Source of the DNA: Canna indica
Taxonomy: Eukaryota; Streptophyta; Magnoliopsida; Zingiberales; Cannaceae
Reading direction: 5' to 3'
Length of the DNA: 64,000 nt
NCBI GenBank assembly: GCA_034359265.1
Contig: CP136891.1
Location: 47,050,001 to 47,114,000 of the forward strand
Within the stretch, counting starts at the first letter, position 1. Every line of letters begins with the position of its first letter. Positions 43,264 to 54,761 of the stretch are shown here, one piece after another. The notes beneath the pieces are model-generated. The model was not told the DNA's origin. It saw only the letters and a program-made list of their open reading frames with translations, and did not search any database. Both the position numbers and the translations under genes were made by a program.

Positions 43264-43433
43264 ATTGCACTTAGTTTTTTTTTTAGTCATTAATTTTATT
43301 CTAAATTTCGGCAGTATCTCTTTATAGTTCTCCGAATACGCATATCATCTGGGCGCATATCGGAGAACAAGGGAGATACAAGCCAAAATTTAAAAATAAA
43401 GTTAATGACTAAAAAAAATAAACTAAGTGCAAT
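43264..43433. repeat. Long hairpin in CACTA-2 leader
   Basis: Arms ATTGCACTTAG... and ...CTAAGTGCAAT pair over about 60 bp with few mismatches; the loop holds GTTCTCCG/CGGAGAAC as in CACTA-1. The arm sequence differs from CACTA-1 in its middle, yet both arms changed together. Confidence 0.8.
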
Positions 43434-43624
43434 ATAAATAACTATGCTCCTAAATTGTCCAATTAGGGACAATTCAAGGGTTGTATGTCGTATAAAAGAT
43501 CATTAACTTCATTTACACGAACATACAACCCCGAATGGATCTAAGGTTTTGCAAAATTAAAACTTGACTCGTCGATCGTACGTGAAACGTATCAACTCGT
43601 CTTGATTTTTTTCTAACTTTATGG

Positions 43625-43910
43625 ATGCCGGTGCGAGTCCATAGTGGATGATTCCGGCATGAGTCCATCCATTGTGGACGATTCCGCGTGAGTCCAAAGG
43701 GGACGATTCCGGCACGAGTCCATCCATTGTGGATGATTTCGGTACGCACGAGTCTATTCATTATGGACGATTCCTGCACGAGTCCACCATGGATGATTTG
43801 ATCGTGAGTCCAAAGTGGACGATTTGACCGCGAGTCCAAAGTGGACGATTTAGCCGCGAGTCCACTGTGGACGATTCCGGCGCGAGTCCTTAGTGGACGA
43901 TTCCGCGCGA
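43625..43910. repeat. Diverged GGAC/GTCC repeats in CACTA-2
   Basis: Units such as 'gtggacgattccggcgcgag' repeated with length variation; reverse complement of the 26-bp CACTA-1 array. Confidence 0.75.
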
Positions 43911-44085
43911 CTATTAATTAATATTAAACTAATACTTAACGTAATTAATAATTAATTTCTAATAATTAACCATTAATTTCTAATTATTAACAATTAATTT
44001 CTATTAATTAACAATAAAAAATTTAAAAAAAACTAATCAAACTGTGATTAAGGTAATTAATCCCTAATCAAACTTTTCTAATACA

Positions 44086-44777
44086 AAAAAGTGACATTGG
44101 CATTATCCGCATCTCTAGGTTGATCACACCAGTGTTTTGATAAGTCCTATGCAAACTTATATGTGAGGAATATTGATTTTGAGATTCTTATAGAGGGTGT
44201 TCGGTTGTCCACAAGTGCAAATGCTGCAACTCTAGTTGCATCATTTAGACAAAAAATTTATTTGGTTGGCTACAAAAATCTTTTGCAGCATTTAGTAGTT
44301 AGAGCTTGTGTTTCTAATATCATTTGCAGGTTACAAATGAAATCGCAGCCCAGAAAGCCCACAATACAAGATTTCGGGCTGCAAATGCAATAATTAAGTA
44401 TTAGAAAATAATTAATTTGAGTGATTTAGAGTTGTCGGATGGAGACATGATAAGTATCAAAGTTGTAGGTTTTCGCACGCTGAACGCGATGTTAATATCA
44501 GATTTTAGATCTGATGTCGTTTAGTATATTTTTCAGTATTATACCATAATTAAAATTTAATAATTTATTTTGATGAATAATTAAATAATATAAAACATAT
44601 TATACTAAATTAAATGATGATTTACAGATTTAGAGTATAAAATAATATTATTCTAGGTCGAATTGATTTTTTTTGTAGCTGATCAATTATTGTTTGATGG
44701 TAAAATGATATATTTACCATTTTACCTCTATTTGACTAATATCTTCGTGCCTCCAATGGGTCGAGTCAGCCCATTCC
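44086..44777. other. Unassigned AT-rich DNA
   Basis: No gene recognised. A short plus-strand frame (44163-44393) has no family resemblance that I can see. Confidence 0.3.
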
Positions 44778-46043
44778 CACTACAACAAACTATTGACATT
44801 TTGACGTTAGAATAAACTAACATTTCGACGCCAACAACCGTCGAAATGAACGTACTGACGCCAGCGAAAACGACGAAAATGTGTGGAAGATGATGAGAGC
44901 CAATATGTTCGTTTCGGAGTCTGGGTAGACGTCGAAATATTCGACATATCGACACCTGCGTATAGACGTCAATAGATGTCGAAATGTTGAACATTTCGAC
45001 GCCTGCGTATAGGCGTCAGCAGACGTCGAAATGTTGAACATTTCGACGTCCGCTGAGATGTCAAAACGTTGAACATTTCGACGTCCGCTGAGACGTCAAA
45101 ATAGTTTTTTAAATAATATTCTTTTACATTTCGACGTCAGATAAGACGTCAGTATATTTATTTTTAAAAAAAAAATCAAAGGAATCCGCCGCACGCAGAA
45201 TTGGAATTCCGCGTGCAGTAGATTAAGGTCAGGCGCGAATTCGCGGCCGCTCGATGTCCACCGCACGACGGAAATCGAGCAGGCTCGGATTCGCGCCTGC
45301 CTTTAATCCGCCACTAGATTTCCGCCACGCGGCGAAAATCGAGCGGCATTGTATTTGCGTCCGCTGGATTTCCGCCACGTGGCGAAAATCGAGCGGCAGT
45401 ATATTTGCGTCCGTTGGATTTCCGCCACGTGGCAAAAATCGAATGAAACGACTATTAAAAAGTATTAAAACAGTGATAAATTTTTAAAAATTCGATATAA
45501 ATAAAAGTTTAATAAAATTACTAACCTGGTATAATTTGATAACCTGTAAACAAAATCATTAGTGAAAAAAATAATTAAGAATAAAAATTAAAGAAATAAA
45601 ATGAAATCTGATATGGTATGAGGAGCGAAGAGGCCGGATAGAAGAAAGAAGAAAAATGAGAAAGAAGAAGAAGAAGAGAAAAAAAATGAAAGAAATGGTA
45701 TATATATATAGAAAAAAGGAAATATATTTAAAAAATTAATTTTAATTTTTTTAAAAAAATAAAACTGCAGGCGGGAGATTTCCCGCCTCCTGGGCGAGCA
45801 CGCGCTCGCTTACCCACGCCAACTGGCGCGGGTTAACGGGTTGGCGGGGACAACCCGTGGATACCAGCGCCAAACCTAGGCGTCGAAATATTTCGACAGC
45901 TGTTTTCGGGCGTCAAAATTTTTTTGACGTCTTTAGTTGACGTCAAAATTTATTATATTAAGATTTTTTAATAATTTTATATTTCGACGCTTATAATCAA
46001 CGTCAAAATTTTGATGTCGATATTTAACTAATTTGTTGTAGTG
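44778..46043. mobile_element. 1.27-kb non-autonomous CACTA-type element
   Basis: Ends CACTACAACAAA (44778) and TTTGTTGTAGTG (46043) with TCC on both sides (44775-44777, 46044-46046), a 3-bp duplication. Subterminal TTCGACG/CGTCGAA units fill both ends (44820-45140 and 45880-46020). No transposase. The middle holds palindromes (45300-45440) and AT-rich DNA. Confidence 0.9.
45300..45440. repeat. 50-bp repeats with CGCCACGTGGCG palindrome
   Basis: Three units with the core GATTTCCGCCACGYGGCGA followed by AAATCGAG, repeated every 50 bp; each core is a near-perfect palindrome. Similar 'gcggaaatcgagcagg' segments are in the element at 48767-49647 (49310-49445). Confidence 0.85.
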
Positions 46044-46046
46044 TCC

Positions 46047-46690
46047 CGAGCCTGGTCAGACCCATTGCCGGTCAAGACGTGTTTGGCACGACCTAGAATA
46101 TTCCCAAAGGGGCGGCCCAACCCGGCACGGGGGACCCCTCTTCGGGCTCGGGCCAGTCCCGGGTTAAGCTTGGGCCAGCCCGGCCATGGCCTAGACTGGT
46201 GCAGTAGTGCCATGCTTACCCTAGCGCTGGCCAGGATAGCTAGCCCTAGTCGTAGTCTAGTCGGGGCGCAAACCAGCCTGGTCTTTACTAGGCTGGCCTA
46301 CTATTTATTAGGCTATAAGGCCGAGTCGGATCTACATGCCTTGGCTCGACACGATAATATGTGGTATGAGCATGATTTTATCATGTAGGGCTATCAGATA
46401 GGGTCAAAATTACTAGATCTATATACGAAGATGGAAGTGAAATCACAACTTTCATTTGCGGTCAACCAAACGCTTACAAATAGAAATTGCAACTCTACTC
46501 GCGGGCAACTAAATAGTAGACTACAAATACTAATACTTTTTGCACCATTTATATTTACAGGCAATCAAACTCCCCATAGTATTTTCGATGCCTGCCGAAC
46601 AGAATATTGCCATGTTGTTGGGAAATCAAGGTTGGTAACTAGGCTATTCTCGTCTACTGTAAATTCCCTTATGGAAGAAAATTGACTGCA
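46047..46690. other. GC-rich dispersed-repeat-like sequence and FLA upstream region
   Basis: 46060-46330 is rich in GGCCCGGC/GCCGGGCC-type words (for example 'gggccagcccggccatggcc'), reminiscent of dispersed plant repeats around non-autonomous DNA transposons. No termini seen. 46400-46690 is ordinary intergenic DNA. Confidence 0.35.
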
Positions 46691-46928
46691 GACGTCGAGG
46701 AAGAGGTATATAACGCTTCCTATGCTTAAATAGAACTGCTCCAATGTCAGTAACTTAATTTTCTAGGTTGATGAATTTATTAGTTAATGGGTCAATGATT
46801 TAACCTAAAACAAATAAAAAAATAATTTTATATTTTCCCTGTTCATACTTAATTAGTAGCGCATGCACCTAAATCTCATTAATTGTTCCTCAAATTCAGC
46901 TCACATTCTCACACACACACACACACCC

Positions 46929-46937
46929 TATATATAT
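46929..46937 (+). promoter_or_regulatory. TATA box of the fasciclin-like gene
   Basis: TATATATAC lies 56 bp before the ATG, after a CA run (46909-46925). The short spacing implies a 5' leader of some 25-30 bases. Confidence 0.6.
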
Positions 46938-46992
46938 ACATCATTACTGCATCTCTCCACGACCACAATCACCGGCCGCCTCTTTCTCAGCC

Positions 46993-47796
46993 ATGGCCGC
47001 ACATTTCTCACTACTCTTATTAACCGCATTGCTCTTCCTGGCCACGGCCCCCCGCGCACAGTCCCAGCGGGCGGCTGCCCCGCCGCCAGCCCCCGCCGGG
47101 GGCCCGCTCAACCTCACCGCCATCCTCGCCAAGGGCGGGCAGTACATCTCCTTCATCCGCCTCCTCCAAGAGACCCGCGTCGACGAGCAGCTCAACAGTC
47201 AACTCAAGAACAGCTACAGCGGCCTCACCATCTTCGCCCCCACCGACAACGCTTTCTCCGGCCTCGAGCCCGGCACCCTCAACAGCCTCACCCAGCAGGA
47301 GCAGATCCAGCTCGTCCTCTACCACGTCCTCCCCCGCTATTACAGCCTCTCCACCTTCGAAACCGCCAGCAACCCCCTCCCGACGCAGGCCTCCGGCAAG
47401 ACTGGCGTCTTCGCGCTCAACGTCACCACCACCACCAACAACAACCAGGCTAACGTATCCACCGGCGTCGTCGAGACGCCCGTCAACAACGAGCTCTTCG
47501 CCGACTTCCCCCTCGCAGTGTACCCAGTGGAGAAGGTGCTGCTGCCATATGAGATCTTCGGCCCCAAGCCGCCGGCCGCGGCCCCAGTGCCGGCGAAGAC
47601 GGTGAAGAAACCGGGTGCACCGCTAGCCCCGTCGACCGACTCTGGGGTAGCGCCGCCACCGAAGACCACCAGCGGCAGCGGCAGCAGCAGCAGCGATACC
47701 GGGTCGTCTGCTGCGAGCATGAAGGGGAGGGAAGTAGGGTGGAGCATCATTGCCGGAGTTGGTCTCCTGGGCATTGTAGCTGGTAATATGTTGTGA
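46993..47796 (+). CDS. Fasciclin-like arabinogalactan protein (FLA11/12 type)
   Basis: A 267-residue intronless gene. Residues 1-24 form a signal peptide ending near RAQS. A Pro/Ala stretch (APPPAPAG, 29-36) is an arabinogalactan glycomodule. One FAS1 domain spans about 38-188: H1 box TIFAPTDNAFSGL (79-91), YH motif (110-111), H2 box LAVYPVEKVLLP (174-185). N-glycosylation sequons lie at N40, N143 and N154. A second Pro/Ala/Ser region (191-240) precedes a GPI-attachment region (small residues near 238-242, then hydrophobic 249-264). Single-FAS1, GPI-anchored members act at the plasma membrane and cell wall, often in secondary-wall cells. GC-rich third positions; start fixed by the signal peptide. 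No defects. Confidence 0.95.
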   Translation: MAAHFSLLLLTALLFLATAPRAQSQRAAAPPPAPAGGPLNLTAILAKGGQYISFIRLLQETRVDEQLNSQLKNSYSGLTIFAPTDNAFSGLEPGTLNSLTQQEQIQLVLYHVLPRYYSLSTFETASNPLPTQASGKTGVFALNVTTTTNNNQANVSTGVVETPVNNELFADFPLAVYPVEKVLLPYEIFGPKPPAAAPVPAKTVKKPGAPLAPSTDSGVAPPPKTTSGSGSSSSDTGSSAASMKGREVGWSIIAGVGLLGIVAGNML

Positions 47797-48766
47797 GACA
47801 GCAGGGAATGGGCGAAGCATTAGTTAATTTTACGTATAGAATGGATTGATGTTATTGTTGCATGCCGTGCATGGCGTACGTTCTCATGGTTTTGAACTCT
47901 TTTCTCTTCTATGTATTGTTGGTAATTAGCTGTATTTCATGTTATCATTGTTTTAGTTTATATTCAATTCCTTTGTGTTCCATGATCAATTAATATATGA
48001 TTCATTCACTGCAATCGATGCTTTGGAATTTGGATCTAGCTTTGATCCAAATAAACTATATATTAATTTTGTTGACTATCAATGATTCAATCAATCTAAG
48101 CTAAGTATATATAATCCAGGTCAATGGATCCAAAATAATTAATTTGAGGCATAAGTTGAACTAGATCTAACCGATTAAACTGGTGAGGGTGACCTTATAA
48201 TTAATTTTCAAATCACAATGCAAAGTTGCAAACTACACTGAGTTTACTTAACTGCATCAGTTGACTTTTTCCTGATTGATATTGATCACTAACACAATGG
48301 ACGACGTTGATAAGCTTTACGACCTCGAAAGACTATTCTGATGCCAACTACTTTAATTCTTTTACTTGCTTTGTAAGGAGTTCATGTGATGGAACGTGAT
48401 GGAAGTAATTCCGAGAAGTGACCATTAATTTATTTTTAAGATCATCAAATTGATGCGGCAGAATCTTTGAACAAATTAATTAAGTCAAACTGAGTATGAA
48501 ATGGGCCGCCAAGCATGCATACCTCGTATAAAATTTCATCAAGTGGGAAAGGCAGGTCGGAAGATGTACATTCAGAAAACAAAAAGAAGAATTGTAAGCA
48601 GATCGTTAAACAAAAGTTTAGATTTATTTATAAAGTAACATAAAATCTGGGAAGGGGATACAGTGTACAAATGATTTACAAGTATCCAATGTGCTTATAT
48701 GCATAATTAAATCCCATGCACTTAATTTGTTTTGAATATAGAGTTGTGCATCGATCAACTTCTGCC
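47797..48766. other. 3' region of the FLA gene and intergenic DNA
   Basis: AT-rich with possible polyadenylation elements such as AATTAATATATGA near 47989-48001. No further gene seen. Confidence 0.5.
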
Positions 48767-49647
48767 CACTACAAAATCTTGATTTATCAGCGAAATATTT
48801 TTGACGGAACGAAATTGCAAGCATCGAAACGTTAAAAGAAAAAAGACTTAATAAAAAAGTTTCGAGCCGGCGCCGAAATATTTTGGCGCCGAGGGTTAGT
48901 GGGCGTGTGAACCCGCACTAGCATGGCGCCCTCGCCCAGGCACGCCACCTGCAAATTTTTTTACTTCTATTTATATCTCCATCATTCTTCATTTTCCCCT
49001 CTTCCATTTTTTTCTCCTTCTCTTCTTTATCTCCGCCCATTCTTTCTTTTATCCTCGCCTTTATTTTCATCTTCTCATTTTTTCAGGTTATCAAAGCTGT
49101 TCGAGTCATCAAACTTTTAACAGGGTAGTGTAAAAATTTTTCTTCTCCTCTAATTTCTGTTTAATTAATTTTTTCAAGTATAATTTCTTTTTATTATCAT
49201 CAAATCATTTAATTATTTATATAGTTAATTAAATATAATTAAATTTTTTGTTTAATTATATATAATTAAAATTAATTAATTTTTTAAATAAATTTTGAAG
49301 TGCGAAATTCGAGCAGGCGGAAACCCACCTATTCGACTTTCGACACGCTGCGGAAATCAAGCAGTGTAACCCTCCGCCTGTTCGATTTCTGCCACACAGC
49401 GAAAATCGAGCTAGCGCGCCGCGCCTGCTCGTTTTCCACTGCATGCGGAAACATATATATATATATTTTAAAAAATATACCGACGCCTGTCAAAGGCATC
49501 GGTACGTTAAAGAAATTGTTTTTTAAAATATTGCGCATGTCGTTAACCACACGTTTTCGACGCCTGGGCTTAAAATAATATTTTTGGGTGAAAAAAAGTC
49601 AATTTTATGGTAATCTAGCGTCGAAATTTTCCTATTTTGTTGTAGTG
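48767..49647. mobile_element. 0.88-kb non-autonomous CACTA-type element
   Basis: Ends CACTACAAAATC (48767) and TTTTGTTGTAGTG (49647). Flanks are GCC and GCA, an imperfect 3-bp duplication. It contains 'gcggaaatcgagca'-like segments (49310-49445) shared with 44778-46043, so both belong to one family. Termini have diverged more than in the other copy, suggesting an older insertion. Confidence 0.72.
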
Positions 49648-51245
49648 GCAACAAATATGAAAATTCATTGATAGATCAAGCTATGGGTTTGTCTATTAAA
49701 CATACACCTCCACTCAGTAACTTGAATATATAATCTATTAGGAAATTATGATATATTTTTTTTTTGCATAATTGACAAAATCTGAACATGGCAAGATAAA
49801 CAAAAAACCAAATCCGAAAATAGGATTGCAAAAAATAAAAGACACAGGGGGTTAACCTGATTCGAACTTGGTGGGGTGGTGCCGGTCCTACGTCTACGGG
49901 GAGAAGATGAAACTTTTTTTATTAATTCTAAAAAAGAACTAAAATAAGAGTGACAATAAAATTAAATTTTCTTCAGAAAACATCACATTACTCAAATAAA
50001 CTAAACCTGAAAATTATTATGGAGTAGAGACATTGTATTTGCAATCTCTGTCTTGAAACTGAACTCCTCTATCGTATTCCGAAACTTGGGAATGGACGCT
50101 CCTTAAAAAAAGGTATCAACACTCTTAATTTTTTGAATCTCTAATTTTTTCACAGAATTTCCTCTCTATTTTTTGGGCTTCGATTTGATGTCTCGATACT
50201 CGAGTGGATGGATCGATCCGGAGAAAAAAATTAGGATTATTGGAAAAACCTGGGCTCCCTATTGGCTGCACGCATAGAGAAGGCTCGAATTTTCACCAAA
50301 TTGGATCAGATTTCTCTGATTTTGACCGAGAAATCGAGTAGCATTTGCTGGATTGGCGCCTATACCACGCAGGGAGGCACGTCCGATTGCGGACGCGTGG
50401 CCACCGTGTGCCTGCACGCCGATGCAGGAAGACGCATCTGCTACAGACGCGTGGCTGCTCGCGTGGCCCGCACACGGGCGCAGGGAGATGCGTCCGCTTG
50501 CGAACGCGTGGCCACCTGTGTGCCCTGCACGCAGGCACAGGGAGACATGTCAGCTTGCAAATGCGTGGTCGCCCGCATGCTTCGCACACACGCAGGCGCT
50601 AATCCTGTCAGCGAATGGAGGGGGCACAGATTCTGGCAGCAAATCTTGAAGCGGATTCCTTCGCACACGGGTCCATTCGCTTGGCCCACTTGGACTGGGC
50701 CAAGCCTAGTGAGCAATTTTTGCAATGGGCTTGGCTAACCTAATGATGGAGGAATAGCCCTCTAGGTCTTGGAACAGTGGGCCTAGCCCGCCTGACAAAC
50801 TCAATTGAGTAGGCCCAGCTCGCTTGCAAGCCCAGTTCAGTATGATTGTGTTCAGCATTGGTTCAAGCATATCTTGATCAAATCAACTTCGATTTGAATT
50901 CAGTCAGGCTGGTTGGATTATGATCGGACGCAATTTGAGTCAACACCTAACAATTCATCCTTTGATGAAAATTAGGGCCGATGCAGTCCTCAGAAGTCAT
51001 CATCCTCCCACAAGGCTCAAGTGGGTCAAATCAGCTCCCTATTTAGTCTTAAGAATCCACATAGTCCTCTGAGTCTCCTCCTTCATTGTGTATCTGGGAG
51101 AAGGGCTTGCCCTAAAAGCAAGATATATACTTGAAGAACACACGGTGTTTTATTTTGCTGTGTTTTGCATCGAAATCTGGACTGCTTCATGAAAGATAGA
51201 TCGATGTTTGATTTTGCTATTTTTTTCCTCAAAATATATATGGAC
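49648..51245. other. Unassigned region with 57-bp tandem repeats
   Basis: About four GC-rich units of ~57 bp at 50373-50605 (core GCGTCCGCTTGCGAACGCG and GTGGCC). The open frames crossing them are repeat-driven in several frames and both strands. The surroundings may be U3 sequence of an LTR family not otherwise present here. Nothing else recognised. Confidence 0.45.
50373..50605. repeat. 57-bp tandem repeat with hairpins
   Basis: Each unit has a stem near its start (CGTCCG/CGGACG in unit 1) and a second one further on with unit-specific arms: CCTGCA/TGCAGG, GCCCG/CGGGC, TGTGCC/GGCACA. Confidence 0.7.
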
Positions 51246-51806
51246 TATTGGTTGAAATGGCTATACTGGAGGGGGGGTGAATAGTGTGTTTACTAATCAA
51301 TTAGCCTAAATCCGATTTCAATCGTTTCTTTGGTTACTTTAGGCAAATTATAATTTGACGACTAAATGCGGAAGCGATAAATGATAAAGAAATTAAAACA
51401 AACAAATTATCAATGCAAACACAAGAGTTTATAGTGGTTCGGTCCCAATACCTACTCCACTACCTAAGCACCCCGCTTAGGATTTCCAAACTAACTTTAC
51501 TAGTTTTTCTTGTTTTTTTTACAACGAGGACGATTTCACCGGAGAGTTTATGCTCTCACACCGAAGACACTTTCACACCCGAAAGTCTCCGCCTTCCTAC
51601 CGAGAGCACTCTCACACCTCAATCCTAAGGACAACAAGAACTAATCCTAGTAAACTACATTTACAACAGTGGGTTTAAGCTTTAACACCAAGGCAACCAC
51701 CAACTCAATCAAACCTAGCAACCTAGGTTTATACAAGTTTAGTTACAATGAAATAAACAATAAAATACACCAATAAATGGAGCAATAAATCAACCAATGA
51801 AGTACT
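51246..51806 (-). repeat. Minus-oriented LTR fragment
   Basis: Starts TATTGGTTGAAATGG (drifted TGTTGG) and has the conserved block at 51428-51490 with CCTAAGC/GCTTAGG. It is broken at 51807 by the insertion of a plus-strand LTR; its U3 part is missing. Confidence 0.8.
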
Positions 51807-52479
51807 TGTTGGCTGAAGGTTTTTAACCTTGGTCTCAATCTCGATTTTGATGATAACAAATATGGAACTAATGTTACATTGAGATATCTTTCAGGTTCCA
51901 TATCGGTTAGCGCACGATGTCCTCGATCGGAAATATCGAAGAAATCGGGAAATCGGAAGGACGTTGGTCGACACGCTCGAATTCGTCGGGAAGTTAGAGT
52001 TTAGGTTTAGGGTGTCTAGATAAATTGTAAAGCCTCATGATGATGCAAAGAAACCCAAAAACCTACCCTGAACCCCAAAATATGAAAACCCGAAAACTGC
52101 CCTGAAACTCACTAAGCCTAGGGAGCTCATTGGAGGGCTATATGACCTAAAAAGTTTCTTGACATAAAAAATGGCGGTAATTGTTCCTTGGGTTAAAACT
52201 AGATAACGAGGTATTTTTAGGGATTTTTTGGAAGCCTTTAGCCTACCTATACTTGACTCGAAAAGTTAGAAAATTTTCGTTTTCGAAAAATTTGTACTAG
52301 ACCCCAAAAACTAGATTTTGATTCTTAAGGATTTTGATTTTTTAGATATTTTTATTGAATCCAAATGGGGGGTAATCCTTATATAACATTTATGTTTTAA
52401 AATTATTAACTTAAAGTTAATAAATATTATATAAGTAGACTTAGCGAAGATGGAACCAGAAACGAGCAAACACTGCCTG

Positions 52480-54761
52480 ATATTGTTTTATCAAATGATT
52501 TTTGATTTTTGATTTCCGGTCTCTTAGGAGACCTATGTAGCCTGTAATGGGCTCATGCGACCTTGCGATTTTAAATCATAGGCTCATTGTGGCTTTCGAT
52601 TTTCAACCAATAAGAAGGGTTGAAGATCATATTTTCATATTTATTATTTTTTATGATCTCTTAAAATTCATTTTTTAATCACTTGACTCTATTTAAAACG
52701 GATTTCAAACTATTTAGCAAAGTGAACTTTGATAATGATACTTAATGCTTCTCTTTGCTTTTTGGTTTGGTTAGCTTGCTAAGTAGCTATATTTTCTCTA
52801 AAACATTAGTGTAGCTTACTTGCAAGTTATGAGTAATTTAGGAAGGCTAATAATTAGGAGAAAAATGATAAGTTTGGCAAAATTCTCATGTACGAGGTAT
52901 GTCTTTGAATTTTCATAAAATCTTAGCATAATACCTCAATGTTCACGTTTTATTTATGTCTCTATACTCATGATTAGAATTGCATGTTAAATCCTTGAAT
53001 TTTCATGAGTACGTAGAACTTTAGCACTTAGATAATTTCATTAAATGAAACTTGCTCTAGGTTGATATTCACTATTAGAGACATTCTCTTCAAGTCCACA
53101 CTAGTTAAAAATGTTTAGAGATCTTACTTTATAAATATTTCATATCTTATGATCTCTTTTATTCATTTTGATATCATGATAACTCATTAAAATGAATCTC
53201 TACTATTTAGCATAGGTTAAGTTTTTTAAATGAAACTTTGCATTAAACCTTTGCTATTTAGTAAGTTAGCTTGCTAGTTGGTATATGATTTCATTATAAT
53301 ACTAATGAAGCCTACTTGCAAGTTGAGAAAGTGGTAAATATTTGGAAGGCTAAAGGAAAATGGAAAGAAAGTTAAAATTTGGAATTTCTCAAGAAATGAG
53401 GTATGAGTTTCAGTTTGGTAAAATGCTTATATACCACATCTATTTTTTTGATAAAATAATTTCTCTATGCTCATGAATGATTTTGCATGATAATTGATTG
53501 AAATCTCAGGAGTAAATAAAATTTTGATACTTAGGCAATTTCATGTCATCTAAATTGAATGAAATGTGCTCTAGGTAGAAATTCAACTTAGAGACTTCAT
53601 TTTAAGTTAAAACTTGATAAACATGTTTGGTTCACTCATGATTTGCTTCCATGTGATTAAAATTAAAAATCATGAGAAAATAGATAAATTGATAACAAGT
53701 TCACTTTAGGAGACCTAAAGTTGAGTAGAGTTGACCTAAGTCAACAAATTGACTTAGAAACTTCACTTTAGGTCCAAACTTCATAAACATGTTTAGATTT
53801 ACTCATGTTAGGTGTCCATATATTTAAACTTGAAAAACCATGAGTAAAGGTTAGAATTTGATACTTAGCAAATTCATGTTAACATGCTTACTTTTGACTG
53901 AAATCATGCTAAGATAAAATTTTGATCAAATGATATCATTTTCATTTCAAACTTGATAAACATGCTTTAAATGACTATATCTTGATATCTAGAAAGTTTG
54001 AATGAAAATTGAAAACTTTTAAAAATTCTAGTTATTTATGAAAATGCTACTAGAACTCAATGAATTTTAGAAAAATGTAGAAAAATGAAATTTTCTTGAT
54101 TCTTGAATCTGCATCTCCCTTGAAAAATCTAGTTTATGGCATAAAAATTTCAAACACTTGAGTGTGAATGTGATTTGATTCGAATTTTTGAAATTGGATT
54201 TCAAAACTTTAAAGTATCGTTCTTTCCAAATGTTCATTTTTCCGATACTTTGATTTTTGGTCCAATCTTCGAATGAGACTTCAAGTCTGATATTTTGAAT
54301 TCACTTTTGGTATCGTTCTAATAGTTTAGAGAGAAAAATCATTTTTAAAATGATTTTTGACTCTTTGACCGATACATGGAAATATCGATACTTGATTTAC
54401 TACATGATTCCTAGATTTGGTTTTTGACTATCTCTTCATGATATCATGTATTAATTAGTCTCTCATTCGATATATTGTTTTTGTCCCTTGAGTTGGTTGA
54501 CTTCGTTTTTATGAAAACTAGTTTTCAAGTCCCAACTTTGACTAGATTGACTTTTCTTGCCATTTTTGATTGATGTCAAAAGGGGGAGAAAAATATAGGT
54601 AAAGGGGAAGAAAACATAGGAAAACTATGCATATAGATAGGGGGAGTTTATTTCCATAGATATGCATGTTGATAGGGGGAGAAATCCATTAGTTGATATC
54701 CTTCATGCTTTAATGTATATATTTTCTTAAGGATGTTTGTCATCATCAAAAAGGGGGAGAT
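52480..54761 (+). repeat. Long 3' non-coding region with tandem repeats and polypurine tracts
   Basis: No ORF. A unit including 'agcttgcta' and 'cttacttgcaagtt' occurs near 52790 and again near 53270 with similar following sequence, a ~480-bp duplication. Polypurine tracts (AAAAGGGGGAGA type) are at 54578-54590, 54639-54646, 54673-54683 and 54749-54760, the last touching the LTR. It matches 1-1245. Confidence 0.78.

Larger units (their letters stand above)
42421..44085 (-). mobile_element. CACTA-2: internally deleted relative of CACTA-1, one end lost
   Basis: Begins CACTACTAGAATTG at 42421 (its 3' end) with short subterminal repeats. Going right it has the last exon of the second gene (43190-42700, minus), then directly the leader found upstream of the CACTA-1 transposase, including the long hairpin (43264-43433), the GGAC/GTCC repeats (43625-43910) and the ATTAATT-rich region. 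The whole transposase and exons 1-4 are missing. Homology stops near 44085; no matching terminus is seen. A dSpm-like deletion derivative, older than CACTA-1. Confidence 0.8.

Noticed and set aside
44163..44393. Possible small host gene (76 codons)
   Set aside because: No recognisable motif, no splice context, AT-rich neighbourhood of decayed transposon; not supportable.
46863..47774. Overlapping open frames on both strands across the fasciclin-like gene
   Set aside because: High GC lowers stop frequency. Only the frame starting at 46993 has a signal peptide, FAS1 boxes and a GPI signal.
49855..49880. 'gattcgaacttgg' as a tRNA T-arm
   Set aside because: No acceptor, D or anticodon arms at proper distances on either strand.
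50262..50738. 158-residue plus-strand frame and overlapping frames
   Set aside because: Driven by the 57-bp repeat (19 codons), open in several frames, with no family resemblance.
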